The notes below the pieces were generated by a model that was not told the DNA's origin, did not search any database, and saw only the letters and a list, made by a program, of their open reading frames with translations. 64,000 nucleotides of DNA from Myxococcales bacterium (GTDB lineage Bacteria > Myxococcota_A > Polyangia > Fen-1088): positions 1 to 64,000 of the forward strand of contig JAGTJU010000009.1 of assembly GCA_022184915.1 (NCBI GenBank), read 5' to 3'. Positions 60,737-64,000 of the stretch are shown in pieces. A program made the translations under genes and the position numbers. The first letter of the stretch is position 1. The number at the start of each line of letters is the position of its first letter.

Positions 60737-61285
60737 TCAACGACGGGCAGGCGGTGGCTCTGGCTCCCCGCACTCGATGGCGCCGTCGATCGCCTCGAGA
60801 CGCCACCCTTCGGCGCCACACATGAAAAGTGCCTGTTGGCCGTCGAGCCTGCACCACAGATACGAACTCCGGCAAGCCCGTCCCTCCTGGGGGCATCTCA
60901 CGTTGGGGTTCACTCCCACTGGGGGCGGCGGAAGCTGCGTGGGTCCACAGCCGCCTGCGCCTCCCTCACCCCACGGGTCCCCGCCGCCTGCGCCTCCCTC
61001 ACCCCGCGGGTCCCCGCCGGCTGCGCCTCCCTCCCCCCCCGGGTCCGCACCGCCTGCGCCTCCCTCACCCCACGGGTCCGCACCGCCTGCGCCTCCCTCA
61101 CCCCACGGGTCCCCGCCGCCTGCGCCTCCCTCACCCCACGGGTCCCCGCCGCCTGCGCCTGCGGCCCCGCCGTACCCTCCGCCACCTTCCAACAGGTCTT
61201 GAAGGTCGACCGGCCCGCAGGCCGCCACGAGCGTAGGAAGCAGTGCGATGATGAATGTGAATCGTCGAGCGTGAAGCATGTGCAA
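60737..61285 (-). CDS. Small lipoprotein with 11-residue tandem repeats
   Basis: A 182-residue predicted lipoprotein (FTFIIALLPTLVAAC). Residues about 42-108 are six copies of GGGDPWGEGGA-type units (small changes: A for G, G or R for W). A C-terminal domain of about 65 residues follows with four Cys (VRCPQEGRACRSSYLWCRLD, LFMCGAEGWRLEAID). A TTG at 61285 has AGGAGG 5 bases upstream; an ATG at 61279 is the alternative. The Trp- and Asp-containing repeat is unlike the plain Gly stalks nearby. Function unknown. It is convergent with the methyltransferase gene, 4 bases apart. Confidence 0.75.
   Translation of the reverse strand: MHMLHARRFTFIIALLPTLVAACGPVDLQDLLEGGGGYGGAAGAGGGDPWGEGGAGGGDPWGEGGAGGADPWGEGGAGGADPGGEGGAAGGDPRGEGGAGGGDPWGEGGAGGCGPTQLPPPPVGVNPNVRCPQEGRACRSSYLWCRLDGQQALFMCGAEGWRLEAIDGAIECGEPEPPPARR
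60952..61160. repeat. 33-bp tandem repeat array (about six units)
   Basis: Units of CGCCTGCGCCTCCCTCACCC followed by CACGGGTCCCCGC repeat with a strict 33-base period, starting near 60952, 60985, 61018, 61051, 61084 and 61117, plus a partial copy. They encode the 11-residue repeats of the lipoprotein on the minus strand. Confidence 0.9.
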
Positions 61286-61485
61286 AGGAACCTCCTGCTC
61301 CCTCTTGCCTTACGGGGGCAGCGCCTTACACGAAACGTGTCTGCCGCAGCGGGAACGGGCTACGGCGCGGGCCACACGAATAACTGAGCTTCCTCAGGAC
61401 TACGCACGGGGCGCGTACCCCGTTGACGGCGATGCTCCTACACTGAAGCGCCTGGGGCAGGGGGCGGGGCGATACGGAAAAAAGA

Positions 61486-61510
61486 GGGCCGCGCGCGCTT
61501 CGTGCGGCCC
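61486..61510 (-). terminator. Intrinsic-terminator-like hairpin reading leftwards
   Basis: GGGCCGC and GCGGCCC form a 7-bp stem with an 11-base loop. On the minus strand it is followed by TCTTTTTTCC, the form of a Rho-independent terminator. No minus-strand gene is known to its right. On the plus strand it would lie in the leader of the lipoprotein gene at 61535. Confidence 0.5.
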
Positions 61511-61534
61511 ACACGAGAGTGACAGGGAGCCAAG

Positions 61535-62449
61535 ATGTTCAGGGCCGCCACTTTTTTTGTCGTTGTTTGCGCCGCGTGTTCCGGCGTGGTGACCGATGAT
61601 GATTCCCTCGTGAGCGGGGGAGCCAATGGCGGAGACACCGCCAGCGAAGCGCCCGGGGGCGCCGGGGGCACGGGGGGCTCCCCTTCCGCGGGCACCGGTG
61701 GGACCCCGAACGCGCCCCCCACGGGCTCTCCCCGGGGCGGCACCGGGGGCCAGGCGCGAGGCGGGGCCGGGGGCCAGGCACAAGGCGGGGCCGGGTCCTC
61801 TGGCGGGACCGGCGGCACGCCCGCGGCCGGCGGAGGTGCGGGCGGAAGTTTGGTGGGTGGAATGAGGGGCGGAGGAGGCCAAGCGGGGAGCCCTCCCAAG
61901 CCCGTAGGCGCCTACGAGTGCACGATCGTCATGGGTCACGACCAGGGCAAGTGGATCGAATCCGATCCCTTTTCGAATCTTCTCGACGATGCCGGGTGGC
62001 AGCACACCATGAACGGAGGCGTGAACCACTACCGCGCGTCCGATCGGCGCGGGTGGCAGTCGATGCCGTCTTCACGGTGCACGCGTGCTTGGGACAAGCC
62101 CGATCGTCTCATCTTGATCGTGTGGGGGCATTCAGACTTCGATGCGGCGAGCGAGTGGCGTGACGTGTTGGCCGAGGTGGTGGCCACCGCCCGGAAAGAG
62201 TACCCCTCCCTTCGCCGCATCAACCTGCAGCCGGTGGCCGCGAAACCGGGATGCTCGGGATACGGCAGCGCGGATCTGCAGACCATCTTGGACGCCGGAG
62301 CGCTCTTGCGCTCTGACGTGGTGGAGCCTGGGATCCGCATCGAGGTCTCGGATTGCAAAGATATCGACGGCCTCGATCGCTTCACGTCGGACGCCGCTGC
62401 GGCTGCGTTCGCCACGAAGTTCGCGCAGCACTACGGCACCTCGAATTGA
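61535..62449 (+). CDS. Lipoprotein on Gly-rich stalk with unknown C-terminal domain
   Basis: A 304-residue predicted lipoprotein (ATFFVVVCAAC). Residues about 28-120 are a Gly/Ala/Thr/Gln stalk. The C-terminal domain of about 175 residues contains CTIVMGHDQGKWIESDPFSN, PDRLILIVWGHSDFDAASEW and GSADLQTILDAGALLRSDVV. It looks like an alpha-beta fold with three or more Cys, perhaps hydrolase-like, but no catalytic motif is certain. AGGGAG precedes the ATG by 6 bases. I cannot assign a family. Confidence 0.75.
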   Translation: MFRAATFFVVVCAACSGVVTDDDSLVSGGANGGDTASEAPGGAGGTGGSPSAGTGGTPNAPPTGSPRGGTGGQARGGAGGQAQGGAGSSGGTGGTPAAGGGAGGSLVGGMRGGGGQAGSPPKPVGAYECTIVMGHDQGKWIESDPFSNLLDDAGWQHTMNGGVNHYRASDRRGWQSMPSSRCTRAWDKPDRLILIVWGHSDFDAASEWRDVLAEVVATARKEYPSLRRINLQPVAAKPGCSGYGSADLQTILDAGALLRSDVVEPGIRIEVSDCKDIDGLDRFTSDAAAAAFATKFAQHYGTSN

Positions 62450-62954
62450 CGGTCTTATCCGTGATCTCGTGAGCATCCGCGAGGGCGAACAGCACCACGT
62501 TCCGATCGTGCAGCATCGCAACGCCCCAGGCTGACGGGCTGAGGATGGGCCGGCTCAGGTCTTGCGGCCGCAAGGCAGTACGGACTCTGCTGGCAGGAGT
62601 CGGCTCAATTCGGCAGACAGTGTCTGCGAAATCATGTCGGGCGTCATAGGGTGAAGTCCCGCAGACAGTGCCTGCGAAATTCCGAGCGCGGGCCACGTGA
62701 GCACCAACCCGATTAGACCGGTCACCCCTCGAATGCCTCTGGCTTGGGAACCGCATTGCACGGCGGACGCCTTTTCGGCATCCGCAGGGGGGAGGTCCTC
62801 GGGTGGGGCACCGACGACCAGAACCACGCGGGCATCACGCCGGCCGCTATTCCCAGCGCCGTCGCAGATGCGACGAATCCAGCCGCCTTGGGGGCGCATT
62901 CCCAGATCTCCAAAGTTAGCCCTAAAGTGTTCTTGTTTGCGCTAACGTGGCGCT
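62450..62954. other. Intergenic stretch with palindromic direct repeats, no clear gene
   Basis: Overlapping short open frames on the minus strand could be remnants, but none is recognisable or has a ribosome binding site. The stretch contains two copies of a 20-base repeat (listed separately). Confidence 0.5.
62613..62680. repeat. Two 20-base direct repeats, each with a palindrome
   Basis: GCAGACAGTGTCTGC followed by GAAAT (62613-62632) recurs with one change (TGTC to TGCC) at 62661-62680, 48 bases apart. The first 15 bases are a perfect odd-length palindrome in copy 1 and nearly so in copy 2. Confidence 0.65.
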
Positions 62955-63242
62955 TTGAAAAAAGCAGCAAAAGCACCCCCCACGAAAGAGGAGCTTGACC
63001 TCAACGAAAAGGTCCGCGCTTACATGATGGCGGCGGTGCACGCTTCGTGGTGGCCAGCCGGAAGTGTTGGATGCGCTCGAGCGCATAGCCGCATTGTCGT
63101 CGCTCCCATTCGCTCATCCGCTGTTCAGTCAATCTGGAAAAAAGAGGGGTGGGAGGACAAGCTCATCGCGGCCTGTGCTGGCACGAAGCTAGCAGGGCCG
63201 CTGAAGCACCCCTACGAATCTTGGCACTGGTGGCTAAAGTGA
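62955..63242 (+). CDS. Small hypothetical protein, possibly frameshifted
   Basis: A 95-residue frame starting with TTG. The first 25 residues (APPTKEELDLNEKVRAYMMA) and the last 35 (IWKKEGWEDKLIAACAG) look like real protein. The middle is odd in composition, and in another frame reads PEVLDALERIAALSSLPFAH, so a pair of compensating frameshifts is possible. The stop overlaps the start of the following lipoprotein gene (TGATG), which supports real translation. No family recognised. Confidence 0.4.
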   Translation: MKKAAKAPPTKEELDLNEKVRAYMMAAVHASWWPAGSVGCARAHSRIVVAPIRSSAVQSIWKKEGWEDKLIAACAGTKLAGPLKHPYESWHWWLK

Positions 63243-64000
63243 TGAGTGAACGCACCTCGGTATTCATTCAGAAAGCCGCCGTCGCCGCTGTGGCATGTTG
63301 CTGCCTGGGGGCTACTCAAGCATGTAAGCGGTCACCCGATCACCAAGCCTCAGTCGTTTCTCCCACGGCGTTGCCTGTCATAGCCCCCAAGCCCACGGAA
63401 TGGTCAAAGGGACCAGACCTTTCATCCTTGCCGAATGAAGGGCAGGACCAGCGGCGTTCCACGGTGCGCGATTCGCTTCAGCCGATGGGAGCTTCCGCAT
63501 TTTTAGAGCCTGCAGGAGATACGCACGTCATGGGGATGGCCCATTTTCAGGACACAGTCACCGGCATGCGTGTCACCGTCGCGGTCCAGGGGCTTGCGCC
63601 CGGGACTTACGCTCTTCGTGCCGATGAGTTCTTCTACGGGCCTCTCGAGGGAGATAGTTGCGCTGAATCGCAAAAGACCGACGTGAATGGTCAACCTGTA
63701 GTCTGGCTTTTTGGCCCTCTTGAAGCGGGAAAGGATGGCGTAGCTCGTCTGGATAGGCTGTACGAAGGAATTGGCAATGACGGCGGCCCGTACAGCGTCC
63801 CTGCGCTGCCCGTTTACAGCAAGAAAGGCGCCTTCGTGACCATCAAGCAAAAACAGTTTAGTCTCTCAGGAAGAAAGCTCACCCTTCACAAGTGGGCTGC
63901 CGATGCGCAGCCTGAACTTGGCCCACCCATCTCATGCGCAATAGTTCACAGCGACCGCACTTTCGGCGAAGCCACGTTCAAGCCGTTCCCCGGCCAACGC
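63242..64000 (+). CDS. Cu/Zn-SOD-fold-like lipoprotein, 3' end outside window
   Basis: The frame from the ATG at 63242 stays open to the last base (253 codons). A lipoprotein signal (AAVAAVACCCLGATQAC) is followed by a linker of about 70 residues. A domain then recalls Cu/Zn superoxide dismutase: MAHFQDTVTGMRVTVAVQGL-APGTY at the first hairpin, EGDSCAE where GDC is expected, and GRKLTLHKWAAD followed by ISCAIV near the end. The two His of the usual HxH copper site are replaced (ALRADE), so dismutase activity is unlikely. It is coupled to the small gene before it. Confidence 0.6.
   Translation, partial: MSERTSVFIQKAAVAAVACCCLGATQACKRSPDHQASVVSPTALPVIAPKPTEWSKGPDLSSLPNEGQDQRRSTVRDSLQPMGASAFLEPAGDTHVMGMAHFQDTVTGMRVTVAVQGLAPGTYALRADEFFYGPLEGDSCAESQKTDVNGQPVVWLFGPLEAGKDGVARLDRLYEGIGNDGGPYSVPALPVYSKKGAFVTIKQKQFSLSGRKLTLHKWAADAQPELGPPISCAIVHSDRTFGEATFKPFPGQR

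Noticed and set aside
60952-61160. Possible CRISPR array
   Set aside because: Units are contiguous 33-base repeats with no spacers and are in frame with a lipoprotein gene.

Overview
The window reads as chromosomal DNA of a high-GC myxobacterium-like member of the Myxococcota, probably class Polyangia. This is inferred from family content only: Hanks-type Ser/Thr kinases, a protein with a MYXO-CTERM-like tail, PEGA/TPR proteins, many lipoproteins on Gly-rich stalks, DUF1552/DUF1592 partners and several ECF-type sigma factors. I see no rRNA, tRNA or CRISPR array.

Layout. 1-2834: mobile DNA, namely the 3' part of an ISAzo13-type transposase and a frameshifted IS91-type transposase. 2999-6295: housekeeping-like genes (Nudix hydrolase, secreted protein, di-iron ferritin-like protein). 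6401-11426: module 1, made of lipoprotein, sigma factor, single-pass regulator, secreted caspase with a beta-rich tail, and a lipoprotein paralogous to the first. 11462-15545 (minus): Ser/Thr kinase, TPR/PEGA protein and beta-helix lipoprotein, with overlapping genes. 15710-18854: cytochrome P460-like lipoprotein and a kinase fused to an ABC-type ligand-binding domain. 19062-22813: module 3, made of a MYXO-CTERM protein, sigma, FecR/TPR regulator and outer-membrane-like protein. 22946-29354: sulfatase, propeller histidine kinase with response regulator, Uma2 nuclease and an acetyltransferase remnant. 29436-33415: lipoprotein and module 4 (outer-membrane-like gene broken by a TAG codon, sigma, TPR regulator). 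33501-36589: DUF1592/DUF1552 pair. 36734-43051: VWA-like and LamG lipoproteins, a small membrane protein next to a palindrome, an ECF42-type sigma with its DGPF partner, and a VOC protein. 43413-48396: beta-propeller-like lipoprotein, TonB-dependent receptor and metzincin lipoprotein. 48459-51481: GT39-type membrane protein and a lipoprotein. 51552-52914: decayed genes. 53235-57622: module 2, a second sigma, anti-sigma, caspase and lipoprotein operon. 57729-64000: Cys-repeat and Gly-repeat lipoproteins, a DUF1552 remnant, a methyltransferase and a Cu/Zn-SOD-like lipoprotein running off the edge.

The most notable feature is a repeated architecture: an ECF-type sigma factor, a one-membrane-pass partner and a secreted protein with a C-terminal beta-rich domain, usually with overlapping stop and start codons. 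In two copies the secreted protein is a caspase with an intact His/Cys dyad and an EF-hand-like loop. In two others the caspase is replaced by a different N-terminal domain and a Pro-rich linker. I infer sigma-controlled envelope modules, two of which place a caspase outside the cytoplasm. Roughly a third of the genes encode predicted lipoproteins.
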